Source: Nocardia ignorata NBRC 108230 (GTDB lineage: Bacteria > Actinomycetota > Actinomycetes > Mycobacteriales > Mycobacteriaceae). Taken from it: a stretch of 64,000 bases of DNA. The translations under genes and the position numbers were made by a program. The stretch spans positions 37,151 through 101,150 of the forward strand of contig NZ_BDBI01000007.1 in NCBI RefSeq assembly GCF_001612905.1, given 5' to 3'. Of the stretch, positions 37,102-45,179 are shown one piece after another; the stretch's first letter is position 1; every line of letters starts with the position of its first letter. The notes under the pieces were generated by a model. That model was not told where the DNA came from and did no database searches. It was given only the letters and a program-made list of their open reading frames with translations.

Positions 37102-37563
37102 TCAGGAAACCGGCAGCGATCGAAGGGAGCTGAGGGTGTTCGCCACCGCGCGGGCAGCCTCGGCTCCCTTCGTCACGAAGTGGTTGGTGTAGTAGTCCAC
37201 GTGCTCGCTGTGCTCGTGGAAGTGATGCGGGGTGAGCACCACCGAGAACACCGGCACATCGGTGTCGAGTTGCACGCGCATCAGCCCGTCGATCACCGCC
37301 GAGGCGACGAAGTCGTGGCGGTAGATCCCGCCGTCGACGACCAATGCGGCGGCGACGATCGCCTCGTAGCGGCCGGTGGCGGCCAGGCGCTTGGCGTGCA
37401 GCGGGATCTCGAAGGCACCCGGCACGTCGAACACCTCGACCACCGCCTGGTCGAAGCCCAGGTCGGCGTACTCGGCGAGGAAGCCCTCGTGTGCTTTGTT
37501 GACGATGGAACTGTGCCAGCTGGCGCGAATGAAGGCGACGGCGCCGGAAGTGGTGTTTCCCAT
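37102..37563 (-). CDS. ribH: 6,7-dimethyl-8-ribityllumazine synthase, RibH2 type
   Basis: The enzyme makes lumazine, the last intermediate before riboflavin. The 153-residue protein has the family motifs FDVPGAFEIPLHAK, VDGGIYRHDFVAS and VVLTPHHFHEHSEH. IRASWHSS at the start, the GGIYRHDFVA segment and the HHFH motif match the type II enzymes (RibH2, as in Brucella and some rhizobia) rather than the canonical type that usually sits in rib operons. The gene stands alone; no FMN riboswitch is seen and no other rib gene is near. Confidence 0.88.
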   Translation of the reverse strand: MGNTTSGAVAFIRASWHSSIVNKAHEGFLAEYADLGFDQAVVEVFDVPGAFEIPLHAKRLAATGRYEAIVAAALVVDGGIYRHDFVASAVIDGLMRVQLDTDVPVFSVVLTPHHFHEHSEHVDYYTNHFVTKGAEAARAVANTLSSLRSLPVS

Positions 37564-37587
37564 GGTCGGAGTCTACTAGGCGGCAAG

Positions 37588-38421
37588 TTACTTGCCGGTA
37601 ATATGGTTCGTGAGCCAGTCGACGACGTCGCCGATCACCTCGTCGCGCTCGGGTTCGTTGAAGACCTCGTGGTAGTAGCCCGCATAGCGGTGCACGGTCT
37701 TGTCGGCCGAGCCCGCGTCGCGTTCCAGCACGTCGGCGCTCGACGGCGCGGCGATCGCGTCGCCGGTGCCGTGCAGCACGAGCAGCGGTGCGGTGAGCGA
37801 ACCGAGGCGCTGCTTCACCAGTTCGGTGTGGCGCAGGATTTCCACGGCCGTGCGCGCGGGCAGCTTGCCTCGGAACACCAGCGGATCGTTGTCGTAGGCG
37901 CGGACCACCTCGGGATCGCGGCTGATCTCCGACGAATCCAGTTTCAGCACACCGAGATTCGGGGCCAACCGGGTGAGCAGTGGCGCCGCCGCACGCTGCA
38001 CCGGATTGCCGAGCGGGATGTCGAGCGGCGGTGCCGACACCACGACACCCGTCACGTCGACGGGCGCGCGGGTGGCCAGATGCAGGACGACGAGACTGCC
38101 CATCGAATGCCCGAGCAGAAACCGCGGCAGGCCGGGGTTGGCGGCACTGGCGATGTCGAGCAGGGCCGCCACATTGTCGGCGGCGGCATCCATCGAACCG
38201 ATATTGGCCCGGTGACCTTCCGAGCGCCCGTGCCCGACATGGTCGAGGGCGTACACCGCGAACCCGGCTTCGGCCAGCGCGGCACCGACGTATTCGTACC
38301 GGCCGGAATGTTCGGCCACGCCGTGGACCAGTATCACAACGGCACGTGCAGAGTCGGGTTGCCATGCGCGCCAGGCGATCCGCCCGCCGTTGCCCGCGAA
38401 TTCACCGGTCTCGGTGGTCAT
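37588..38421 (-). CDS. Monoacylglycerol lipase-like alpha/beta hydrolase
   Basis: The 277-residue protein belongs to the serine aminopeptidase S33/monoglyceride lipase type, similar to mycobacterial Rv0183. It has VHGVAEHSGRYE, HGRSEGHRA, nucleophile elbow GHSMGSL, the acid in LHGTGDAIA and the catalytic His in YYHEVFNE. It probably hydrolyses monoacylglycerol or short-chain esters. The frame starts inside the end of the peptidase gene (4-nt ATGA overlap), so both are translated from one message. Confidence 0.87.
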   Translation of the reverse strand: MTTETGEFAGNGGRIAWRAWQPDSARAVVILVHGVAEHSGRYEYVGAALAEAGFAVYALDHVGHGRSEGHRANIGSMDAAADNVAALLDIASAANPGLPRFLLGHSMGSLVVLHLATRAPVDVTGVVVSAPPLDIPLGNPVQRAAAPLLTRLAPNLGVLKLDSSEISRDPEVVRAYDNDPLVFRGKLPARTAVEILRHTELVKQRLGSLTAPLLVLHGTGDAIAAPSSADVLERDAGSADKTVHRYAGYYHEVFNEPERDEVIGDVVDWLTNHITGK

Positions 38422-39884
38422 TGCTGCGTTCCTGTCGGCTCGGGCGCTGTCCGGCCCGTGGACGCGGCCTGCTCGGGCCGGTCGCTCGGTGCGGCGAGCC
38501 GCTGGATCAGGCGCCGGTTGAATTCGATCAGCCGAGCGTAGTTGAGCCGCGAGATCCGTTCGTCGGTTCCGTGTATGCGCTCCAGGTCTTCGGCGTCGAG
38601 CACAATCGGCGCGAAATTACAGCGCGTTTCGACCAAATCGCCGTAGTGGCGCGAATCGGTGGCACCCGGCACCAGACCGGTGGTGGTGACGATGCCGGGC
38701 ACCAGGCCGGTGGCGAGTTCGGCGATCAGTTCGTAGGCGGGCCCGGGGCCGTCGACCCGTGACGGCTCGGAGGTGGGGCCGCATAGTTCGACCGTCACGC
38801 CGTCGTCGCCGATCACCCGGCGGCAGTGCGCGAGGACGGCCGCGACCGAATCACCGGGCAGGATACGGAAGTTGACCAGTGCCTCCGCGCTCTGCGGCAG
38901 CACATTGGCCTTCACCCCACCCGCGATCACCGTGGGTGCCGTCGTCGTGCGCACCAGCGCTTCGGTGCTGGGAGCCAGTGCCATGATCCGGGTGAGCAGC
39001 GGTGCCGCGAGCCGCGACAGCACCTCGGAATCGGTGAGCCCGAGCAGCTTGCGGCGTGGCCCGGGCAGGGCCACGCGCATCCGGGCCAGCATGTCGGCGA
39101 TCACCGGCGTCAGCCGCAACGGCATCGGCCGGTCCTGCACCCGGGCCACCGCGCGAGCCAGCCTGCCGACGGCGGTCTGCCGCCCGGGCATCGAGGAGTG
39201 CCCGCCGGTCTCGGTCACCGAAAGCCGCACCGTCGCGTAGCCCTTCTCGCCGAGCATGATGCTGGCGACCGGCCGGTCGACGCCGTCGGCGACCCCGTCG
39301 GTGATGACACCGCCCTCGTCGAGCAGCAGATCGGCCCGTACGCCGAGGTCGCGCAGGTGCCCGGCCATGCGCACCGCGCCGCCGTCGCCGAACACCTCCT
39401 CGTCGTGACCGAAGGCCAGATAGACCGTGCGGCTCGGCCGGATTCCGTTCCGCAATGCCCACTCGACGGCCTCGAGGACGGCGAGCACGCGGCTCTTGTC
39501 GTCGATCGCGCCCCGGCCCCAGATGAACTCGTCGTCGACCACACCGGCGAACGGCGGATGGGTCCAGCGTTGCGGGTCGTCGGCCGGGACCACGTCCTGA
39601 TGGGCCAGCAGAATCGCCGACACACCCTCCTCGACGCCCGGCCAGCGGTAGAGCCTGCTGCGGCCGAACACGGTGAGCTCGAGCTCGGCGTGGGTCAGCG
39701 GGAACGCGGCCTCGAGGTGCTCGGCGAGGCGGGCGAACTCGGCGTCGGCGCTGCGGGCGGGATCGTCGGCCGAGACCGTCGCGCAGCGCAGGGCCGCGGC
39801 CAGCCGTTCGGCCACCTCGTCGTCGGCACCGTCGGTGACGGGGGAGTGGGCACTGGTGTCGGTGATCGGGCGCACCTGCGCCAT
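38418..39884 (-). CDS. M20 family metallopeptidase (CPS1/PM20D1-like)
   Basis: The 488-residue protein is a two-zinc M20 hydrolase with LLAHQDVVPA (metal His and the catalytic Asp), WGRGAIDDK (bridging Asp), GHDEEVFGD (catalytic Glu and metal Glu), and a late SRHYGD with the last His. The WTHPPFAG and WGRGAIDDK motifs are typical of carboxypeptidase S/PM20D1-type enzymes, which act on peptides or N-acyl amino acids. The dimerisation domain is the middle part. It is upstream of the lipase gene with a 4-bp overlap. Confidence 0.87.
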   Translation of the reverse strand: MAQVRPITDTSAHSPVTDGADDEVAERLAAALRCATVSADDPARSADAEFARLAEHLEAAFPLTHAELELTVFGRSRLYRWPGVEEGVSAILLAHQDVVPADDPQRWTHPPFAGVVDDEFIWGRGAIDDKSRVLAVLEAVEWALRNGIRPSRTVYLAFGHDEEVFGDGGAVRMAGHLRDLGVRADLLLDEGGVITDGVADGVDRPVASIMLGEKGYATVRLSVTETGGHSSMPGRQTAVGRLARAVARVQDRPMPLRLTPVIADMLARMRVALPGPRRKLLGLTDSEVLSRLAAPLLTRIMALAPSTEALVRTTTAPTVIAGGVKANVLPQSAEALVNFRILPGDSVAAVLAHCRRVIGDDGVTVELCGPTSEPSRVDGPGPAYELIAELATGLVPGIVTTTGLVPGATDSRHYGDLVETRCNFAPIVLDAEDLERIHGTDERISRLNYARLIEFNRRLIQRLAAPSDRPEQAASTGRTAPEPTGTQQ

Positions 39885-39975
39885 TCTCGCCGGACACGCG
39901 GCGGAAAGTGCGGCGAATCGTCGCGAGTGTCATGCGGTCCGACCGGCGCGCGGCGGTGCATCTAAGCTGAACACC

Positions 39976-40722
39976 ATGGCAGGAGGCAAGGGCGGCAAGC
40001 CGTCGAAGGAAGCCAAGGCCGCGGCTAAAGCGGCCCGTAAGCAGGCATCACGCGAACGTCGTCAGCAGTTGTGGCAGGCGTTCAACATGCAGCGCAAGGA
40101 AGACAAGGCGCTGCTGCCGCTGATGATCGGCGCACTCGTGGCCACGACGGTGGTGTTCTTCGTCATCGGCCTGATCTTCGACATGCAGTGGTTCCTGCTG
40201 CCGCTCGGTCTGCTGCTCGGTGTGCTGTTCGCCTTCATCATCTTCGGGCGGCGCGTGCAGAAGAACGTCTACCGCAAGGCCGAAGGTCAGGCGGGCGCGG
40301 CGGCGTGGGTGCTGGAGAACCTGCAGGGCAAGTGGCGGGTCGCCAACGGCGTGGCCGCGACCACCCAGCTCGACGCGGTGCACCGCGTGATCGGTCTGCC
40401 GGGCGTCATCTTCGTCGCCGAGGGTTCACCGCAGCGGGTCAAGTCGCTCATCGCGCAGGAGAAGAAGCGCACCGGGCGCCTCATCGGTGACACCCCCATC
40501 TACGAGGTGATCGTCGGCAACGAGGAAGGGCAGACCCCGCTCAAGGACCTGCAGAAGTTCCTCACCAAGCTGCCGCGCAATATCGACGTGAAGCGGATCG
40601 ACCAGATCGAGGGCAGGCTCTCGGCCCTCAGCTCCCGCAGCGGCGGTCCCGCGATGCCGAAGGGCCCGATGCCCCCCGGCGCGAAGATGAAGGGCATGCA
40701 GCGCGCCATCCGTCGCCGCTGA
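39976..40722 (+). CDS. DUF4191 membrane protein (Rv2219-like)
   Basis: The 248-residue protein has a very basic N-terminus (Lys/Ala-rich, residues 1-40), two transmembrane helices (about residues 48-66 and 71-90), then a cytoplasmic domain with the segment VIGLPGVIFVAEG and a basic tail. This is DUF4191, conserved next to glnA1 in Mycobacteriales. The function is unknown. A strong intrinsic terminator follows the stop codon. Confidence 0.88.
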   Translation: MAGGKGGKPSKEAKAAAKAARKQASRERRQQLWQAFNMQRKEDKALLPLMIGALVATTVVFFVIGLIFDMQWFLLPLGLLLGVLFAFIIFGRRVQKNVYRKAEGQAGAAAWVLENLQGKWRVANGVAATTQLDAVHRVIGLPGVIFVAEGSPQRVKSLIAQEKKRTGRLIGDTPIYEVIVGNEEGQTPLKDLQKFLTKLPRNIDVKRIDQIEGRLSALSSRSGGPAMPKGPMPPGAKMKGMQRAIRRR

Positions 40723-40733
40723 CCCACAACGTC

Positions 40734-40775
40734 GCGAGCCCGTCACCGTGCAAGGTGACGGGCTCGCCGCTTTTT
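40734..40775 (+). terminator. Intrinsic terminator after the DUF4191 gene
   Basis: A perfect 14-bp stem (40734-40747 with 40754-40767), 6-nt loop and a TTTTT run at 40771-40775 form a textbook rho-independent terminator. It also overlaps the end of the convergent YrdB gene. Confidence 0.9.
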
Positions 40776-41158
40776 CAGGCCTGGGACGTGCGTCCGGTCA
40801 GCAGCCACAGCACACGGTCGTAGGCCAGCAGGTGATAGCCGACGAGGACAGCCGCCGAGATCAGCGCCAACCGGGGCAGCGCCGCTGCCCACAGGGCCGC
40901 GGCCCCGCCGAACAGCACAGCGAGCTCGACCCCGAGCCGCACCGGACCGGGGACCGGCACCGGCGCGTCACCGCTGCGGCTCGGGTCGTCGGGGACCGCG
41001 AGCGTGCCCCACAGCACAGCGGCCGCGACCGGCAGCACCACGACGAGCAGATATCGCCACGGGGAATCGAAGGCACGCCAGCCGAACACCCCGAACGAGG
41101 TGATGGCGATCAGTTCGAGCAGAAAACGTACGGCCAACAGGGCCGGATTCAGTGACAC
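40775..41158 (-). CDS. YrdB family (DUF2568) membrane protein
   Basis: The 127-residue protein has four hydrophobic helices with short loops (FLLELIAITSFGVFGW, YLLVVVLPVAAAVLWG, VRLGVELAVLFGGAAALW and LISAAVLVGYHLL). The WG-T-x-A-V-P-D-D-P-x-R-S-G-D motif after helix 2 identifies YrdB/DUF2568. Function unknown. It lies downstream of the RDD gene on the same strand with 39 bp between them. Confidence 0.85.
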   Translation of the reverse strand: MSLNPALLAVRFLLELIAITSFGVFGWRAFDSPWRYLLVVVLPVAAAVLWGTLAVPDDPSRSGDAPVPVPGPVRLGVELAVLFGGAAALWAAALPRLALISAAVLVGYHLLAYDRVLWLLTGRTSQA

Positions 41159-41197
41159 GGCCTGATCGTATGGCCGCGTCGCACGCCGCGCGCTCGA

Positions 41198-41650
41198 TCA
41201 GCGGGCGTTGACCAGGGCGGTGCCGGTGGCCTGGTCGTGCATGCCGCGGCCGTCGGCATCGGTGAACAGGGCGGGCACCACGAAGAACACCAGCACCTGC
41301 CGGGCCAGCGCGCGCACGAACCCGACCGGCACGGGCGCGTCGATCCGCGCCACCCGCATCCGCAGGAAGTACTGGCCGGGGGTGAACCCGAACAGCGTCA
41401 CCGCGAGGACACCGATCACGAACCACACCAGCAGCGGCACCGACGACGACGCGAAACTGCCGGTGATGACGGCCGCGATGCCCACCGCGATGAACCAGTC
41501 GACGAACAGCGCCACCACCCGCCGCCACGTCGGGGCCAGCGAGCCAGCGCCCTCGCGAGGCAACCCGTAGAGCTCGCCGGGGTAACCCGCTGTCTCGTCG
41601 TCGCCTTCGGTGGGATTGCCCGAGAGCCATGTGCCGGTGATGCGCGCCAT
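41198..41650 (-). CDS. RDD family membrane protein
   Basis: The 150-residue protein is an RDD domain with about three transmembrane helices: RRVVALFVDWFIAVG (Arg and Asp in helix 1), the TPGQYFLRMRV motif and a hydrophobic end. The N-terminal 40 residues are a polar cytoplasmic stretch. RDD proteins have been linked to Na+/H+ exchange or transport but this one is uncharacterised. It diverges from glnA1. Confidence 0.85.
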   Translation of the reverse strand: MARITGTWLSGNPTEGDDETAGYPGELYGLPREGAGSLAPTWRRVVALFVDWFIAVGIAAVITGSFASSSVPLLVWFVIGVLAVTLFGFTPGQYFLRMRVARIDAPVPVGFVRALARQVLVFFVVPALFTDADGRGMHDQATGTALVNAR

Positions 41651-41790
41651 GAGTTCCAGGATAGAGCCGGGTCAGGGGCGGCTACCGACCGCATTGACGG
41701 AGGTCACGTGAGCGCGCGCTGGTGAAGATGGCAGGATTGGGCCTGCAGGTCGCGCCCGGATGGCAGACATCACCGTCGCCCGGCATGCGC

Positions 41791-41828
41791 GTAACACTGG
41801 CGAAACACAGCCTTGACTGTAGGGAAAC
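41791..41828 (+). promoter_or_regulatory. GlnR box pair upstream of glnA1
   Basis: The sequence reads GTAAC-N6-GAAAC-N6-TTGAC-N6-GAAAC, which is the full a-b-a-b consensus (gTnAc-n6-GaAAc twice) for the nitrogen regulator GlnR of actinobacteria. It is 76 bp upstream of the glnA1 start and overlaps the likely -35 element (TTGAC). Confidence 0.85.
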
Positions 41829-41842
41829 ACCGCGTCCATAAC
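41813..41842 (+). promoter_or_regulatory. Probable glnA1 promoter
   Basis: TTGACT at 41813-41818 and CATAAC at 41837-41842, with 18 bp between, resemble -35 and -10 elements. The -35 is part of the GlnR box. Confidence 0.4.
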
Positions 41843-41903
41843 GTCAGGTCGCGACGAACCCACGCATCGTGACGGGCTGGGAACCGATCCGTAAGGAGAA
41901 CAA

Positions 41904-43340
41904 GTGACGTTCAGCACGGCCGAAGAGGTCATCCAGTACATCAAGGAACAGGACATCGAGTACGTCGATATCCGTTTCTCGGACCTTCCCGGCGTCCAGC
42001 AGCACTTCTCGATCCCGGCCAAGGCGTTCACCGCCGACCTGGCCGAAGAGGGTCTCGCGTTCGACGGTTCCTCGGTGCGTGGCTTCCAGTCGATCGACGA
42101 GTCGGACATGCTCCTGCTCCCCGACTTCAGCACCGCCCGGATCGACCCGTTCCGTGCCGCGAAGACGCTCAACCTGAACTTCTTCGTGCACGACCCGTTC
42201 ACCCGTGAGGCCTACTCCCGCGACCCGCGCAACATCGCGCGCAAAGCGGAGGAGTACCTGCGTTCGACCGGTATCGCCGACACCGCGTACTTCGGTGCCG
42301 AGGCCGAGTTCTACATCTTCGACGGCATCCGCTACGGCTCGGGCATGAACGGCTCGTTCTACGAGATCGAGTCGATCTCGGGCTCGTGGAACACCGGCAA
42401 GGAGTTCAACCCGGACGGCAGCCGCAACCTCGGCTACAAGGTCCGCAACAAGGGCGGTTACTTCCCCGTCGCCCCGTACGACCACTACGTCGACCTGCGC
42501 GACAAGATCTCGACCAACCTGCAGAACGCGGGCTTCGAGCTCGAGCGCGGCCACCACGAGGTCGGCACCGCCGGTCAGGCCGAGATCAACTACAAGTTCG
42601 GCACCCTGCTGGGCGCTGCGGACGACCTGCAGCTGTTCAAGTACATCGTGAAGAACACCGCGTGGCAGGAAGGCAAGTCTGTCACCTTCATGCCGAAGCC
42701 CCTCTTCGGTGACAACGGCTCGGGCATGCACGTGCACCAGTCGCTGTGGAAGGACGGCAAGCCGCTGTTCCACGACGAGGCCGGCTACGGCGGCCTGTCG
42801 GATCTGGCGCGTCACTACATCGGCGGCATCCTGCACCACGCCCCGTCGCTGCTGGCGTTCACCAACCCGACCGTCAACTCCTACCACCGTCTGGTGCCGG
42901 GCTACGAGGCCCCCATCAACCTGGTGTACTCGCAGCGCAACCGCTCGGCTGCCGTGCGTATCCCGGTGACGGGCAACAACCCGAAGGCCAAGCGCATCGA
43001 GTTCCGCGCGCCCGACTCCTCGGGTAACCCGTACCTGGCCTTCGCCGCCATGATGATGGCCGGCCTGGACGGCATCAAGAACAAGATCGAGCCGCTGGCT
43101 CCGGTCGACAAGGACCTCTACGAGCTGCCGCCCGAGGAGGCCAAGAACATCCCGCAGGCCCCCACCAGCCTCGCGACGGTCATCGACCGCCTCGAGCAGG
43201 ATCACGACTACCTCACCGAAGGCAACGTCTTCACCGAGGACCTGATCGAGACCTGGATCCAGCTCAAGCGCGACAACGAAATCGCGCCGGTGAACCTGCG
43301 TCCGCACCCGTACGAGTTCGAGCTGTACTACGACGTGTAA
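41904..43340 (+). CDS. glnA1: Glutamine synthetase type I (main enzyme)
   Basis: GlnA1 condenses ammonia with glutamate using ATP. The 478-residue protein has the usual motifs [54 protein letters not shown] and the adenylylation tyrosine at residue 406 in DLYELPPEE, which makes it a target of GlnE. Subunits form dodecamers. GTG 41904 lies behind an AAGGAG site, and the upstream GlnR box indicates nitrogen control. A 13-bp hairpin terminates the gene. Confidence 0.97.
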   Translation: MTFSTAEEVIQYIKEQDIEYVDIRFSDLPGVQQHFSIPAKAFTADLAEEGLAFDGSSVRGFQSIDESDMLLLPDFSTARIDPFRAAKTLNLNFFVHDPFTREAYSRDPRNIARKAEEYLRSTGIADTAYFGAEAEFYIFDGIRYGSGMNGSFYEIESISGSWNTGKEFNPDGSRNLGYKVRNKGGYFPVAPYDHYVDLRDKISTNLQNAGFELERGHHEVGTAGQAEINYKFGTLLGAADDLQLFKYIVKNTAWQEGKSVTFMPKPLFGDNGSGMHVHQSLWKDGKPLFHDEAGYGGLSDLARHYIGGILHHAPSLLAFTNPTVNSYHRLVPGYEAPINLVYSQRNRSAAVRIPVTGNNPKAKRIEFRAPDSSGNPYLAFAAMMMAGLDGIKNKIEPLAPVDKDLYELPPEEAKNIPQAPTSLATVIDRLEQDHDYLTEGNVFTEDLIETWIQLKRDNEIAPVNLRPHPYEFELYYDV

Positions 43341-43400
43341 ATCTCACCTGTGCGAACGGGCCTGATCGGCCCGTTCGGTTCGCAGCTGGTACGCAGTTCG

Positions 43401-43433
43401 AAAGTCCCCTCCGGCACCGTCGGAGGGGACTTT
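43401..43433 (+). terminator. Terminator after glnA1
   Basis: A perfect 13-bp stem (AAAGTCCCCTCCG with its complement) and a 7-nt loop lie 61 bp after the stop; the right arm ends in TTT. Confidence 0.75.
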
Positions 43434-43481
43434 CGTCTGTGGTGGTCCGCCGCCGGTGACCGGTCGATTGTGCGCCCCCGG

Positions 43482-45179
43482 ATGTCGGGGCTGGACGGGG
43501 TGGGCGGTAGCGGTCATAGTGCTCGGGTGCGATGGGGTGTTGTGGTGGCTCGGGCCGTGGTCGGCGTGGCATTGGTGTTCGGTGTCGCGGCGGCGCCGGT
43601 GTCGGCGGATGAGCCACCGATCGAGGTCGAGTTCAGCTGGACCCAGGAGTATTTGACCGCTGCCGATGGCACTCGGTTGCATGCGGATGTGTTGCGGCCC
43701 GCCGGGTTGGCGGCCGACGCCCGCACCCCTGTTCTGCTGACGGCGAGTCCGTACCGTGCGCACCTGGCGTACCTGAGCGTGCCGCGTCCGGGTGGTGGCC
43801 CGTCGACGGAGAATCTGCCGGTCGAGTGGGCGCTGCGCGCGGGGTACACCTACGTGATCGTGGACTTGCGCGGGTTCGGCGGGTCCAACGGCTGTCCGGA
43901 TTACGGCGGGCCGGGGGAGCGCTCGGATGTGGTCGCGGCGGTCGAGTGGGCGGCGAGCAGGCCGTGGTCGACCGGCCGGGTCGGCATGGTCGGCACCTCC
44001 TATGAGGGCTGGACCGGGATGATGGCGCTGGCCGAGAAGCCGAAGGGGCTCGCGGCGGTCGCGGCGTTCGCGCCGGTCGTCGACCCGTATTCATACCTGT
44101 ACATGCAGGGCACCTCGTGGAAGTTCGGCGGCAAACCGCTGACCGAGGACGGTGTGCGCCCCGCCGACATGGCAGGCGGTGAGCACCTGGCCATCGCGTC
44201 GACCCCCGGACACTGGGCCGACAGCGACGAGTACAAAGCCAACGCCGTCCAGATGACCCAGGCCTGCGCAGACAGCTATCTCGGGCTCACCATGAACCAC
44301 AACGGCTCCGACCCCGGCTGGCGGGAGCGCGACATGGTCGAGGACCTGCGCGGCAACACCACCCCGCTGTTCCTCGGCCAGGGCTTCCTCGACGCCAATA
44401 CCCGCGCCGACCGGGTCATCGAGGCCTGGGAAGCGCGGGGCCCGGGCGAGCATCGTGCCTGGTTCGGACAGTGGGGTCACTCCGATTGCCGGGAGAAGTG
44501 CGGCACACCGCATTTCGCCGCCGAACTGTACGCATTCCTGGACCGGCACGTGGCCGGCGCCGACGTCGAGGTGCCCGGTCCGCCGGTCACCGTCGGCCAG
44601 TTCGACGGCGGGTGGCGCAGCGAAGACGTGTGGCCGCCGGTCGACACGCGCCGCACGACGGTCCAGTTGCGCACCGGAACCTATGTCGATCGTGGTCTGC
44701 TGCCCGGCGCCGACCGGGAGATCTGGTCCATCTCGGATCCGGTCACCGAGCCGGTGCACCTGGCGGGACGCCCCACCGCGTCCCTGACGCTGTCCGGCCC
44801 GCCCGAGGCGACGGTCGCGCTCGAGCTGTACGACATCGCCCCCGACGGCCGCGCCACGGTGATGAGCCGGGGGATCGCCCCGGTTCGCACCGAAACCCAG
44901 GTCCGGCTGCTGTGGCAGGACGCGCGGTTGGCTGTCGGGCATCGGTTGGGCGTGCGCATCACCGATGTGGTCGACGACGTGTGGTCGCATACCCCGACCA
45001 ATGCGCGGGTCACCGTCGAGGCGGCCCGGGTGGAACTGCCGTTGCTCACCGCCGCCCGCGAGCTGAACCTGTCCGGTGGTGTGCCGACCTGGCATGCGCG
45101 GTGGCGGGGTGCCGAAACCGTCGAACTCGGGCAGGCGCTGCTGGACGATCCGGCCGTGCGGGTCGAACTGCCTGCCTAA
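43482..45179 (+). CDS. Secreted CocE/NonD family hydrolase (X-Pro dipeptidyl-peptidase-like)
   Basis: The 565-residue protein has a signal peptide (hydrophobic ARAVVGVALVFGVAAAPVSA, cleavage near residue 46), an alpha/beta hydrolase domain with DLRGFGGSNG, nucleophile in GTSYEGWTG and catalytic His in GQWGHSDC, and a C-terminal jelly-roll domain typical of cocaine esterase and X-Pro dipeptidyl peptidases. It probably acts outside the cell on esters or peptides. ATG 43482 was chosen; GTG 43527 is an alternative that shortens the N-terminus. Confidence 0.82.
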   Translation: MSGLDGVGGSGHSARVRWGVVVARAVVGVALVFGVAAAPVSADEPPIEVEFSWTQEYLTAADGTRLHADVLRPAGLAADARTPVLLTASPYRAHLAYLSVPRPGGGPSTENLPVEWALRAGYTYVIVDLRGFGGSNGCPDYGGPGERSDVVAAVEWAASRPWSTGRVGMVGTSYEGWTGMMALAEKPKGLAAVAAFAPVVDPYSYLYMQGTSWKFGGKPLTEDGVRPADMAGGEHLAIASTPGHWADSDEYKANAVQMTQACADSYLGLTMNHNGSDPGWRERDMVEDLRGNTTPLFLGQGFLDANTRADRVIEAWEARGPGEHRAWFGQWGHSDCREKCGTPHFAAELYAFLDRHVAGADVEVPGPPVTVGQFDGGWRSEDVWPPVDTRRTTVQLRTGTYVDRGLLPGADREIWSISDPVTEPVHLAGRPTASLTLSGPPEATVALELYDIAPDGRATVMSRGIAPVRTETQVRLLWQDARLAVGHRLGVRITDVVDDVWSHTPTNARVTVEAARVELPLLTAARELNLSGGVPTWHARWRGAETVELGQALLDDPAVRVELPA

